Position numbers and translations under genes: made by a program. From Microvelia longipes (taxonomy: Eukaryota; Arthropoda; Insecta; Hemiptera; Veliidae), in contig JACMZG010001911.1 in assembly GCA_018340805.1 (NCBI GenBank), positions 56,148,073-56,212,072 on the forward strand: 64,000 nucleotides of DNA, in the 5' to 3' direction. Below the pieces are notes generated by a model. The model saw nothing but the letters and a program-made list of their open reading frames with translations. It was not told the DNA's origin and made no database searches. This document shows, one piece after another, positions 35,876 through 47,203 of this stretch; position 1 is the first letter of the stretch, and every line of letters starts with the position of its first letter.

Positions 35876-36212
35876 TGTTATGAAGGGTCAGCGTAAATAC
35901 AGTGTTCCGACTCCCACCCTTTTCCCAATGGGTGCGATGGACAAGCTTTCAATCAAAGGGAATCAAGTTTAACTACTATGCCGCCAGTGAGAGCCCCTTG
36001 TTCTTCCATTCTGCTTTGTTGATTTCTTTCCGCTGCTAAGCAACGATCAACAACGAGCGCCATTTTTAAATGTTGTCTTCTATATAAAAGAAAACCGCTT
36101 GTACCGGTTGTTATAGATAGGCGTCATGGCTGGAGTCGATAATTATATTTTATAATACTTTTTTTAAAATTATTATAAAAATATAACTAGCTTGCACTAT
36201 ACACTTCCCACA
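35876..36212 (-). mobile_element. Probable 3' LTR of a BEL/Pao element
   Basis: Begins TGTGGGAAGTGTA exactly at the end of the pol frame and ends near gacccttcataaca on the minus strand (TG...CA style). It contains a TATATA-like box (ttttatatagaag on the minus strand). No second LTR copy was found in the window, so the limits are inferred. Confidence 0.5.
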
Positions 36213-36355
36213 TGAGAAGTATCGTTCCTTGATTCTTCCAAGAGATGTAAACGCTGAATTGGCCTCAAGATCTCCCTTTTTGGTGTCTTCAGCTTGACTA
36301 TACGGACTTCTCCGTCAGCGCCAAGAAACATCTCCACGTCCATGTCCAATTCATT
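36197..36355 (-). pseudogene. BEL/Pao pol C-terminus
   Basis: Minus strand reads FLGADGEVRIVKLKTPK, then REILRPIQRLHLLEE, and stops after SHVGSV. The G-x-V-R-x-V-K-x-(T)-P/A-K ... RP-I-x-x-L pattern is the hallmark of the domain that ends BEL/Pao polyproteins, after integrase. The rest of pol is absent upstream, where the Penelope-like element starts at 36353; a gag remnant on the same strand lies at 44350-44945, but nothing between the two is pol-like. Confidence 0.75.
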
Positions 36356-36599
36356 AATGAAAAACAGGTAAGTATTATAGTTAAAAAGGGGATAAAAAAC
36401 TGTACGCATACATAACTGTATTGCGGTAAAGTATCTACACTATGCAGGGGTAAATTAAATAAAAAATAACATAAATGTATAAAATTAAATATGAGAAATA
36501 GATAAAAAAATATCATTACTTAATTACAAAAACCATCAATTCTAACGATTCTTAGAAATAATATAAAATATAAATATTAATAAAAGGTTTTTAAAAAAT

Positions 36600-38830
36600 A
36601 GCGCCATAATGTTTATTAATATCTCTGGAGTCTTTTTTTATAATTGATGTTATTGGGCTCCCTAGTAATATGGATAGCTTTCTAGAATTAATCTTTTTCG
36701 ATGGTTGTTCTCAGAATCAATAATCTTAGCTTCTTCCAAATTCAGGAACGCAGCAGCGTTCTGCTCCACCAAGTCAAGAAAAAAGTTAAAATACCCCGCT
36801 TAGTCAGTAAAAAAGTCAAAACCCTACTAAAGCTGCCAGTGTATATTATTATACTGTACGCAACAAAGTAGGGTTTTTGAGGGTTCATAGCGTGTAAACG
36901 GCTATAGGTACATAAATATTAGTATAATATCTTTAAAGGGCTAGATCAAAAATAAAAAAATCATCTAAATCAGCTTAGCAGAAGTGGAGAAAAAGAGGTT
37001 TGCAAATTTTTGACGACTTCTTATTCTTCCTGCATTTTTTGTTGACGCATCTACGGCCTAAACTGCTGAACGGATTTTAACGTATGAGGACTTTTTGGAT
37101 TCTTCATATGTACGTGTGCATTCCTACTTAATAAAATTATTAAGTAGGATTAGGATGCGGAGCGAAAAACTAAGCTAGCAAACAATAGTTTTATATGTTT
37201 TATTTTTAACAATTTTATTTGTTAAAAAATAAAATAAATAAATAAAACAAAATAACAAATAAATAAATTAAAAAGAAAGACAATAGTGAAAATTAAAAAA
37301 TACCGTTGAATAAAGAAGAGGGTGATAGATGAGTCTTACAGATCAGATATCAAAGATAGACTGACTGGCGCTGGTGTGGGTGCTAGTAAAATTGTTTGGA
37401 ATCTCAAAATATAGTAAATGAAGCTATACAATTGGCTCACACTGCTGGCTTGCCGCCAAGGAATTGGGATAAATTATAATTATAATTATAATTTATCTGA
37501 TGAGAAGAAGCTGATGATTGCCTCACTGTTTGATAAAGGCCCTTTAGTATAGCCAACCTAGCAACTTCACTTTGAAACGCCAATGACCGTCTCCACCCAA
37601 TACGGACATGCCTTGGCGGGACAGAAAAGTTGATTTCCCTACTTTTTTGGACCAAAGACTTGGCGGGGAGTTTTTTTTTTACCACGTAAGAGGTTTTTGG
37701 TAAGATTGAAATGGTGGTTAAGTTTAGTGGCATGTGCTGCTAGTGCAGTTTTCTTACTTTTTGGTTATGTTGTTCCTTTCTATTTTGCCAGGTTTGTCTC
37801 ATTCTCCTTTGCATTATCCTTGGCAATCTTTGCAGGGAATTTTATACACGAATACCATGGTTTCATCTTTGGTGGGTTTATCCTTCAAATTAGTGAAATC
37901 TCTATGTCCAATTTTCTTCATTGATTTATGTCCAAAATTGATTTCAGGACAATCATATTTTTTGAAGGTCCTATTATTGGTCTGAGATAACTCTTTAATG
38001 TCTGACAGAATAGAATATATCATTCTCGATTTTTCTTTAGGAGGTGGTTGATTAATTTGGGTGTCAGGTAGGTTGATAGCTTTATACCAGAGATTTCTTA
38101 CGCATTTTAATGGGTAGAAATTATCTAGTAACTTTTTGTAAACTATTGTTTTAATTTGTGGCAGATATTGTGAATCATCAAGTTAAATAGCTCTCTCTAT
38201 GAAATTTTGGGCAGGATTCTTTATGAGATTTGGTGGATGGTTAAATTTGAAATTTAAGAATCGATTTCCTTTAATAGACTTATTCATATCATATCATATC
38301 ACCATTTATTGCAAATTGATTTTACTAATTAAAATTTACATATTCTTTTTTCAAAGCATCCATGCAAATCAGCATTGAGCTGTGGTTCCTATGTGGTCTA
38401 TTGGCTAATAGTTATTAGCCCATTGTTTTTAATTCACCATTAAGTTCTTTAATGTCTGTAATATCAAGGAAAGTAATTTGTCTATCTTCGTGAACCTCTA
38501 CTGTGAATTCAAAATTTTTATGAAACATATTCAATTACTTTTTTAACAATATAACATGTCTAGCTTTCATAATAAGGAAGATGTCATCAATGTACTTAAA
38601 AAGAAACCGTGGCTTATAAGCCACGGTTTATTACACAATTTTTGCTAAAATGGTGTTTAGAACATAATTAACAAAAATGCCACTAAGGTTAACAGATAAG
38701 CTTCCTCCCATTGGTAAACCATTTAGCTGTTTACTAATTGATAAACCATTAGGGAAATATGTGTTTTCACATATTTCAAAAATATGTGAAAAATGTGTTT
38801 TCACATATTTCACTTTATAAAGTGAATGTG
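36600..38830 (-). pseudogene. Penelope-like reverse transcriptase/endonuclease, decayed
   Basis: Minus-strand order. RT segment GLPMGGSLSVNLSGIFVNY (rc of about 38681-38737). The YIDD catalytic box in KYIDDIFLIM (rc of about 38568-38597). QITFLDI. NRFLNFKFNHPP, the post-RT signature (rc of about 38225-38275). A linker with RNLWYKAINLP. Then the frame 37814-38023 ending in the Cys-x2-Cys of PCKDCQG. The next residues, where the family has YIGE-x-R, are scrambled, but RQTWQNRKEQH and ALAAHATKLNH follow. The endonuclease tail EEAKIIDSENNHRK lies some 900 bases further on (rc of about 36700-36745), separated by inserted DNA. Stops and frameshifts throughout. Confidence 0.82.
37555..37690 (-). repeat. 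Repeat family C inserted in Penelope-like element 1
   Basis: Reverse complement of 52255-52400 (ccgccaagtctttggtccaa, ctgtcccgcca, gacggtcattggcgt, ttgctaggttggc). It splits the endonuclease region of the element. Confidence 0.75.
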
Positions 38831-39071
38831 TCTACACAAATGATGTTGGTTCCAGTTTTGACGTATTAATTTGTACACTTCTTTAAAAGGTACATTTTTC
38901 TTTAAAGGTTGATTTTTTTATCTATTTCTCATATTTAATTTAATAACTTTATGTTATGTTTTATTTAATTTACCCCTGCATAGTGTGGATACTTTACCGC
39001 AATACAGTTATGTATGCATGTACAGGAACTTTTTTACCCTCTTTCGAATTATAATACCTGTTTTTCATTAA

Positions 39072-39625
<554 letters not shown>

Positions 39626-39869
39626 GTAATAAATCGTTGAAAAGCTCTATATTAGTAGAAAAAAATGTTATATACTAAATTCCTTAAAATTCAACATGGC
39701 GACCATATTTTTATAAAATAATTCGTTTTTTACTACTTTTATAAGAATTTACAAGATAAAGATCAATTGTAATATACTTTAGATACTTAGCAAGCAAAGT
39801 AAGTACTGTTTACTGTCTACTACACTAACCACAATCTTGCCTGAGAAGCGGACCCTATTTTAATAACAT

Positions 39870-40850
39870 GTACACGCGATTAAGCGAACGAAGCAACTTA
39901 ATGTACAATTCAATGTAGCTAGCCTAGTTCACCGTATAATATTGAAAACGTGCACACTCTAGCGACCGAAGCTAGCTATTTTTTACTATGCATTATTATT
40001 AAATACATCCAAACTAGCGAGCGATGCGAGCCTTTATTTACTATGTAAAAGTCTAAACCAGGCCTGGGCAAACTACGGCCCGCGGAACATTTTTATGTGG
40101 CCCGCGGGCAAAATTAAAATATTTGGAAAAAAGATAAAATAAATTAAAAATAAAAAAATATTAGGGATATAAGCAAATAAATCGTTTAATTCAAAATTAT
40201 TATGAAAAGTTAGATATCAAGATAAGGAAATAAGGGATTGTTACTTTAACTTTAAAATTTGGAGAAGCAAAAACTAGTAAGATAAGAAACAATTACATAA
40301 AGAGCGGCCGCCTTTCATATCAATTCTCATTGTCGGATTTGGCGAATTCTAATTATTTTAGCGAATTTTTTATTTTCACAATAATATGAAAAAAAGCTAT
40401 TTTGCCTTCTGTGAATTGCCGAAAAGGAGTTGATAAAATATTTGATCCCTTTGATCTTTTATTTCATAGGAATACTTTTTAAAATTATTTTTACACCTAG
40501 TATTCTAGCAAAATTTGTCTTCAGTTATATTTCAAGATCTGACGAAAATACTCCGTTTTGTTTTTTCCGTTTAGTGCTAAAGTTCTCCAATCCTTATTCT
40601 TTGAGAGTAAATTTGACTTTAGTAAAACACCAGCGTAACTACAATTTGTTTCGGGTTTAGCATACTTTCAAATTTAAGGAATGCGGCCCGCGACAGGCTG
40701 TAAAAAGACTAAGCGGCCCTTTCCTAAAAAAGTTTGCCCAGGCCTGGTCTAAACATACGCAACCTAGCGAGCGAAGCGAGTCCTTATTTAATGTCTATTA
40801 TTATAAACATGCACACTCTAGCGAGCGAAGGTAGTCTTTTAGTAACTTTC
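39870..40850. repeat. Degenerate tandem repeat with gcgagcgaagcgag core, split by hAT
   Basis: Units of about 60-70 bp containing ctagcgagcgaagcgagtc and tatttactatgta recur at about 39880, 39960, 40015, 40765 and 40815. The hAT element 40059-40746 interrupts the array. Confidence 0.7.
40059..40746 (+). mobile_element. Non-autonomous hAT element, copy 2
   Basis: Ends CAGGCCTGGGCAAACT and TTTGCCCAGGCCTG, with an exact 8-bp duplication gtctaaac (40051-40058, 40747-40754). It is the same element as 618-1324, inverted; the two differ by scattered substitutions and small indels. Confidence 0.93.
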
Positions 40851-40859
40851 AATTAGTAA

Positions 40860-41285
40860 CTACCTTTTTCTTTTAACTCCTTTTTCCTAAACTTCAAACC
40901 CATTCTTAAGAATAACTAATAAAAATTGATTAAAATGCATATCTTTTTACGTCCTTACCTTTACATAATGGCAAAGACGTGCAATGTACTAGGATGTATA
41001 AAAAAATATTAAAATTAAAAAATTAAAAAAAATATGTCTCTGCCGGTATATTACTATAATCTTAATTATAGCAAAACTAATTACCAATACTGTGAAACCG
41101 AAGAGATGTCCATTAAAGAAGTTTTTTTTCACATAATGCAATACGAGATGAAAACATTAATGTTTCTTATCTTAATAAGATTTTCAGTTTTGTTTTTTTT
41201 TACCAAAGAATTACATTTTCAACTGCTTATATGAATAATTAATATATATTATCTTTTATGCGGTTTCCACATTCAGTGAAGGATT
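40860..41285. other. No gene seen
   Basis: AT-rich; short frames without recognised domains. Confidence 0.35.
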
Positions 41286-41375
41286 CTCTAAATAAGATTA
41301 AAATTCTGGCGCGGTGGTCCGCATGTCGGGCGAATTTCCTTTGGATGCGTGTTTCCGTGCTTTTTACATTATATA
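41286..41375 (+). repeat. Extra terminal copy of the fold-back element
   Basis: aaaattctggcgcggtggtc, cgcatgtcgggcgaatttcc and gcgtgtttccgtgct repeat the start of the element at 41366-41925, in direct orientation. Confidence 0.7.
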
Positions 41376-41925
41376 AGTTTACAACTACTAAATAAATAAT
41401 TCCGGCGCGGTGGTCCGCTGTCGGGTGAATTTCATTTAGAATGCGTGTTTCTAAACAATCCATTTCTTGCTTATGCAAGAACCATGCTCATTGCGTGGTT
41501 CTGGTTCATGCTTTAGAACCTAAGCAGTTACTTAATTGTCAAGCACTGCTCGTAACTCATTTTGTCTGTATTTTCCAAAGGAAATGCGCATAAGTATCCA
41601 GTTGGTTGTACAAAACTATGCCTCTAAAATTAGAAGTACACACTATTATTTGAACTAGTTTAAAGCTTAGTTACTTATCTTTAAGCTTAGTCAGTTATCT
41701 TTAAAGGTTTTAGCGCATTTCCTTTGGGAAATAGAGACAAAATGAGCGTGCTTGAAAATTTAGTAACTGCTTAGGTTCTAAAGCATGAACCGGAAGCACG
41801 CGATGGGCATGGTTCTTGCATAAGCAAGAAATGGGTTGTTTAGCACGGAAACACGCATGCATAGGAAATTCGCCCGACATGCGGACAACTGTGCCAGAAT
41901 TATTTTCTAGTTGTAAACTTATATT
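41366..41925. mobile_element. Fold-back MITE, ~200-bp inverted arms
   Basis: Left arm 41366-41590 (tataagtttacaacta, ataattccggcgcggtggtc, cttgcttatgcaagaaccat, ttccaaaggaaatgcgc) and right arm 41703-41925 are inverted copies around a 110-bp centre. Small hairpins (cttgcttatgcaag) occur in each arm. No coding capacity. Confidence 0.85.
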
Positions 41926-41987
41926 AGGTAAAAAACGATAAAAAATTATCGACCCTTTCAGGATGTGAACCCAGGTACCCTGAGTTT

Positions 41988-42345
41988 GAGTGGTCGTATT
42001 TACTCCGGACCACTGGCATTCAACTCAGAGGCCCAAAAAACATTGAAAACAACACCCTACTCGAAATTTAATTTTCAATGACCGTAATTTTGGTTTTCTA
42101 TAATTTTTGTTGTTTTTTCGACTTTTTAGTAATTTAAAGTGGTCGTATCGACTTCGGACCGGTTTCATTCAATTCAGCGCCCAAAATTTCATAGAAAACA
42201 ACACCCTACTCGAAACTTATTTTTCACCGACCTAAATTTTGGTTTTCGGTAATTTACAATGGTTTTTTCAATTTTTAGGTCACTTAGAGTGGTCGTATCG
42301 ACTTCGGACCGGTTTCATTCGATTCAGCGTCTCAAAAAAACATAA
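41988..42345. repeat. 150-bp tandem repeat, ~2.4 copies
   Basis: gtggtcgtat starts at 41990, 42139 and 42289, each followed by cggaccggtttcattcaatt-like sequence; copies 1 and 2 continue to acaacaccctactcgaaa. Confidence 0.88.
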
Positions 42346-42559
42346 ATATTGATGTTTTTCGCGGCAAAAAATATTAACCCTGAATTTTGCCGATTTTTTG
42401 AAAATTTCGCTGACTCAGCAAACCGGGTTAATGACGTTACAAAAACCGTGTTTTCAATAGGGTTCGTGTCCTCCCGAAGGTTGATTTTTGTACCAAGTTT
42501 GGTTAAAAAATATTAATCCGTTCAAAAGATATAGTGTTTACAAGAAAGTGTCTAGAAAT

Positions 42560-42572
42560 ACACACACACACA

Positions 42573-42652
<80 letters not shown>
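42560..42652. repeat. (CA)n(TA)n microsatellite
   Basis: Interrupted CA dinucleotides followed by alternating TA. Confidence 0.93.
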
Positions 42653-42654
<2 letters not shown>

Positions 42655-42655
<1 letters not shown>

Positions 42656-43300
42656 TCGCGAAACGTATTTTTTCTCTGAAACGGATTTGTGTCCTGGTCC
42701 GAGGTTCGAATTCCGCCATGACGCCTATCCCATTAGGCGAAGTTCCAAAGGAAATTCGCTAAAAAATAAACGGAATTCATTTGCAATGTAAGTCTGTTAA
42801 ATATGAAGCAGCAGATGTATACAAGTATAAAACTATTGTTATAAGAAACAATTGAAAGATGACGACAAAATCCAACCAAATGAAAAAATTTTAGAACTGC
42901 TATACCTAGTATTAAAATTTGTTCTATTTTTTGTGAAATCTACTATTATTAAATATATAAATACTAGTATCAACTAGTATTTTTACTCTTTGTTATTTAT
43001 TATTTTTAATTTTTTCGTCAATTATTGTATAAATTATAAATATTATAATTTCTATGAACTTTGATGTTAGTTTTAAAAAAATTAAATTCAAAATAAACTA
43101 ATATTTTAATTTTGAAAATCAAAGCAATAAAATTAACAGTTTAATAAAGAGCGGGAACATTTTAAAAAGTCTAGTTTCGAGGCACACCGCTAGTTCGTGC
43201 TAGTAGTTTAGCGCGAACTATTTACACCTCTAAAAGTGAAAAATAGTTATTTTCAAGACACTTTTAAAGCCATACCGTTTTTCCCAGAATATTGAAAAAA
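42655..43300. other. No gene; tRNA-like box B at ~42700
   Basis: ccgaggttcgaattccgcca at about 42699 matches a Pol III box B, but no A box was recognised. The rest is AT-rich and unassigned. Confidence 0.35.
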
Positions 43301-43305
43301 ATTAG

Positions 43306-44343
43306 GTAAATACTACTATTATAGATGATAAACATTAGCACCCATATAAAGTTTCAGCACTTTATTAAGAGACCAAAAAAAAATCTTAAAATTTGTGTAA
43401 ATTGATTTTTTTGTAGTCGATTTTATCCAAGAAAAAAACAGTCAAAACTATATGTAGGAACTCAGATACATAATTTTCTTTATAGACCCATCCTTTCCTT
43501 TCAAAATGAGACCAAGAACTCCATTTTATTACTATTGGTTCTTTATTTATGACAGTTTTTATTTTACCAATCGGTTTTTAAAAATAATCGATTAGAGATG
43601 TAGTTTTTGTTGTATAAATAATTGTTGCGGAAAAAAATGGAATATATGGCGGCGAGCGGTACATTAAGCTAAGGACATCAGCTGGAAAAAAATTAGGCTA
43701 GTACAGCGGCTATACCATACGGAGGTGCGACATCAACCAGAACCTACACAAGATAAGCTGCTAGAACTCAGCGCTGTGGAAGACCTGTGTAGATTACTCA
43801 TGAACTAACCCTGAAAGCTTTCCAAAAATTAGCGATTATACATTTAAACTTAAAATGTATGTAAATCATGGCAACTATTGGTTATGGGACCATTCCATCT
43901 CAAAACAGGCAGATGGCCAAAAATCTAGTAAGGTCACCCCCACTGATTTTCTTGAAAATTTGGTATGATGTTCTATTCAGAAGTAAAACTAAGTTGCAAA
44001 CACGGTTTTGCTTACATTGTTTGGGATTTACGGGGAAAAGTTTGGAAAATTACCAAATTTCGTTCTTTTCAGAAAAAAAATTATTTTTCATTAAAACCGT
44101 CATAAATAAAGAACCAATAGTGATAAAATGGAGTTCTGGGTCTCATTTTGAAGGGAAAGGATGAGTCTATAAAGAAAATTAGTTATCTGAGTTCCTACAT
44201 ATAGTTTTCACTGTTATTGCCTTGAATAAAAAAGACAACAAAAAATCAATTTTCACAAATTTTAAGATTTTTTTGTTCTCTTAATAAATTGCTGAAACTT
44301 TATATGGGTGCTAATGTTTATCGTCTATAATAGTAGTATTTAC
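43306..44343. mobile_element. ~1.04-kb element with ~250-bp inverted repeats
   Basis: The left arm 43306-43560 (gtaaatactactattataga, cattagcacccatataaagt, cctacatatag complement, ggttctttatttatgac) is matched inverted at 44095-44343. The central 500 bp holds a 98-codon frame (43868-44164) that runs into the right arm and has no recognised domain. Target duplication not resolved. Confidence 0.8.
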
Positions 44344-44349
44344 TACTAT

Positions 44350-44945
44350 TCTGTTAAATCTTCTAGATCTGTTAACTGTAACTTTTTAAGTGAATGGTCT
44401 CGTGGACATTAAGCAATTTTTGTAGGTTATTGTAAGACTCATTCTGTAAAGAACCAAATTTAATTAGGAAGTTAGCGTACAGGCTGGCTAGCCAACGTTT
44501 ATTTACATATCTAGACTGCAATGCAGTCAAAGCAGTATCGCAGTTCTCATGAATCAATCAAATCCTGAAATAATAGCTAGAGCGTCTCCTTACATGACCT
44601 CTTAGTACTTGCAATTTCCTAATTGTAGATAGAGTGGGATCGTCATGAATCGACGAGTAGAACCATTCCATTTGTGAATGATACCATCAAAAACAGGAAT
44701 CGGCATCTCAGGGACAAGACTGATTTTGCCAAAGAAAGATAGAGTATCTTTTTTTCAGTTACATTATCATGTTTTGAGATTTTAAAAATAGTTAAAATAT
44801 ATTTTTAAATACTATTAGTGTCTAAATTTAAGAAAATTTACCTTAGACCAAAAAATACATTCTAGTTTCGCATCCGTCGGAGAAGAATTAAACTTCCTAA
44901 TATTCTCCTGAACTTTCTCTAAGCATCGTTCATACTTGTTAGTCA
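44350..44945 (-). pseudogene. BEL/Pao gag remnant
   Basis: Minus-strand segments: KYERCLEKVQENIRKF (rc near 44925); PIPVFDGIIHKWNG (rc near 44690), the P-x-F-x-G...W motif that opens the conserved BEL gag region; STIRKLQVLRGHV; then after a frameshift LTALQSRYVNKR and NESYNNLQKLLNVHETI. The order matches the DUF1759-type gag domain of BEL/Pao elements. Frameshifts and stops break it and a ~90-base unrelated stretch lies at 44750-44840. It may belong to the same old insertion as the pol tail at 36197-36355, but that is unproven. Confidence 0.6.
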
Positions 44946-44999
44946 ATCAAACTGACTTCTGAATACAGAAGAACTATCTTTCGGTATCGCCAACAAACT

Positions 45000-45272
45000 G
45001 TCATACTGAGCTAAAGCGAAAGGTCTTCTCTCTAGTGGTACAGCAAAGATTAGGCTTTCTCATTCGCCATACTAACGTAATGATCCTATGGCCTTTAGGC
45101 TTTATGGCCCCACGTTGGCGCAGCAATATGTATAACATATGTTCCTCAATACAATGAACCTAAGATAAACTTATGTTCATTGTATGTTCATTATTCACAT
45201 TATCTTCCTATTATGTGGGTTAACCTTTCTATATTTTTTGATTTTGTGATTATTTATTTATTCAAATAAAGG
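45000..45272 (+). other. Probable 3' end of a retrocopied transcript
   Basis: Unidentified sequence ending in caaataaaggaatt directly before a long A tract. The AATAAA signal some 10 bases upstream of the A run is the expected layout for a reverse-transcribed polyadenylated RNA. The source transcript is unknown. Confidence 0.45.

Positions 45273-45273
<1 letters not shown>

Positions 45274-45312
<39 letters not shown>
45274..45312 (+). repeat. Poly(A) tract, ~39 bases
   Basis: Uninterrupted A run following an AATAAA signal. Confidence 0.9.
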
Positions 45313-45313
<1 letters not shown>

Positions 45314-45314
45314 C

Positions 45315-46160
45315 AATAATAAAAAAAACAATTAATAATAAAATCATACTTGTTTATTAAAATGTAATGGATATCATGCAATCGTATCAATATCATGCAA
45401 AAACAAAATTTTATTCTAACCACAAACTTTTACCTAAATAGCAAAACATAAGCCAATCGGCTACCTAGCTTTTGTAGGTTCGAGTTCTTGATCTAACTGT
45501 ACGCTTTAGATACTCAGTCTAGACCAGGGCGGTCCAGGTTTAGCGATTTGATCATTCCGTAGCAGCGCCGGTCCTCCAGATACGCTGTACCTGAGGGAGA
45601 TGGACTACTATTGGTCTACACACACTGATATTAACTATAGGTATAAAATATTTAAATGGTTATTGGCTATGAAGGAGACTGCAAAAAGCACAAGGTTAAA
45701 CCGGGGTATGGCAAATAGTTAATAGGCAAGTAGCGAATAAGCAGTGCTATAGGGACTTTAGGTCCTTATTTTGACTCCCAACTGTAATCCCTTAAAAACA
45801 ATTACTCTGACACTTATGTCAAGACAGGAGAGAGCTGCATATAGTTGCTATTTCTAGCAAACCTTCTTACTTTTGGCCTATCAATGTACTGAGTACTGAT
45901 TTGTACAATTTTTAAATAAATTTTAATATTGCGTAATAAATTGTGTATTTGTAATATAGTTCAACTATCGCGAATTTGAGACCTTGATAAGATTTGTTTA
46001 TCTTATATGAACTATGAATATATTCTATGAGGATATTCTGATTCGTAATTAATCGACACATCAGTGTTTCTAGTGATATTTAACGATTAAAAGAATATTC
46101 TAGCTATAAGGATGTGGTCAATACTTTCATGCTTTACAGTTACTTACTTTTTCGTTTATT
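45315..46160. other. No gene seen
   Basis: Unassigned. gaccagggcggtccaggttt at about 45533 looks like an element end, with no partner found. Confidence 0.35.
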
Positions 46161-46162
46161 TT

Positions 46163-46535
46163 ACTTTTTTTTAAAATAGTAATAACATAATAGTAATAAT
46201 AATAAAGTGATAGTGATAATAAGTAGTGGTAATAGTGAATAATTAAAAGTAGTAATTAACTGCGTAGGCTTCCGCGGTTATTGTCATGAAGATATAGGTG
46301 TTCCGGTGGTGACCGCGTCAATGTAGATGAAGAATCTGACGTTTTGCTTCCACTGTTGAAGGTATCACAGTGGAAAGTATACTTTATTCATAGCAATAAA
46401 GTAATAGTAATAACATAATAGTAATAATAATAAAGTGATAGTGATAATAAGTTGTGGTAATAGTGAGTAATTAAAAGTAGTAGCAAAGTAATAGTAATTA
46501 AGTAAAAGTAGTTGTAAGTAATAGCAATAACATAA
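46163..46535. repeat. Duplicated AGT/AAT-rich block with a unique insert
   Basis: ataacatagtaataataata-like blocks followed by gtgatagtgataataagt and gtggtaatagtga occur at about 46185-46255 and 46405-46480. The 46262-46385 segment between them is GC-richer and different (cttccgcggttattgtcatg, ttccggtggtgaccgcgtca). Confidence 0.7.
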
Positions 46536-46559
46536 TGTTATGCATGACAGTAAATAACA

Positions 46560-47040
46560 CAGTATTTAATAAAAAATTAAATGTTCCAAAAAATAAAATA
46601 TTATTTTAATGAAACCTTTTTTAAATTAATATTGTTTTTATTCATCTTAATATTTTTAATCAAATTATTTTAGTTTTTATTATTTTATTTATTATTTTTT
46701 AAAAAATTTAAATTTGAAATAATTACCGCCTTTCTCCCCTCCACTTCTTATACCCACCTGTTGAATCCTATCCCTTTTATATCAGCTGTTTTTTGTTTTT
46801 AATAACAATATTTCTTTTCTTAATTGGTGTAATGTTTTTATGATTTACTTACTTTTTAATACTAATTTTTGGTTTGATGCTATTAACTGTTGTTTTACAT
46901 GTGGTGGTTGTAACTTATTACTTATTGTAAGTTTGGGCTATGATTATTTTAATATTACTTGCATTTGTTTTGAAATGTTTTTGCCTTGTTTGGTATGTAT
47001 ATTTTTATTTCTGTTCTTTTGTAATTGGTTTATGGTTGTG
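46560..47040. other. No gene seen
   Basis: AT-rich; the hydrophobic frame 46840-47055 has no recognised domain. Confidence 0.35.
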
Positions 47041-47052
47041 TTTACTTGTTAT

Positions 47053-47125
47053 TAGATTCACTGAGGATGCCAAGCATCGCTTGTGCGAAAGCTCTGATGT
47101 AATTAAACTAACAAAAACTAGGACT
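47053..47125 (+). other. Stem-loop/GAAA motif related to hammerhead-like motifs
   Basis: cactgaggatgccaagcatc, gcttgtgcgaaagctctgat: CTGAGGA, a GCCAAGC/GCTTGTGC-like stem, then GAAAGCT. This is the same order as at 32729 and on the minus strand at 27252. Confidence 0.3.
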
Positions 47126-47203
47126 GCTGTCTTCATTATTATTCCTTCCTCATTAAACTCACAGTCCATTAAATCTTAATTCTTAAATAAATATTTAAGT
47201 ATA

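Larger units (their letters stand above)
36353..39071 (-). mobile_element. Penelope-like element 1 with inverted ends
   Basis: The terminal segments 36353-36513 and 38925-39071 are reverse complements with moderate divergence (cattaatgaaaaacag, ttgcggtaaagtatc, gcaggggtaaattaa). Between them lies a decayed reverse transcriptase and GIY-YIG endonuclease gene on the minus strand. Inverted pseudo-LTR arrangements are known for Penelope-like elements. At least one other repeat is inserted within (37555-37690). Confidence 0.75.

Noticed and set aside
37697..37985. Plus-strand hydrophobic frames resembling membrane proteins
   Set aside because: They are antisense to the Penelope endonuclease region, whose motifs are clear on the minus strand.
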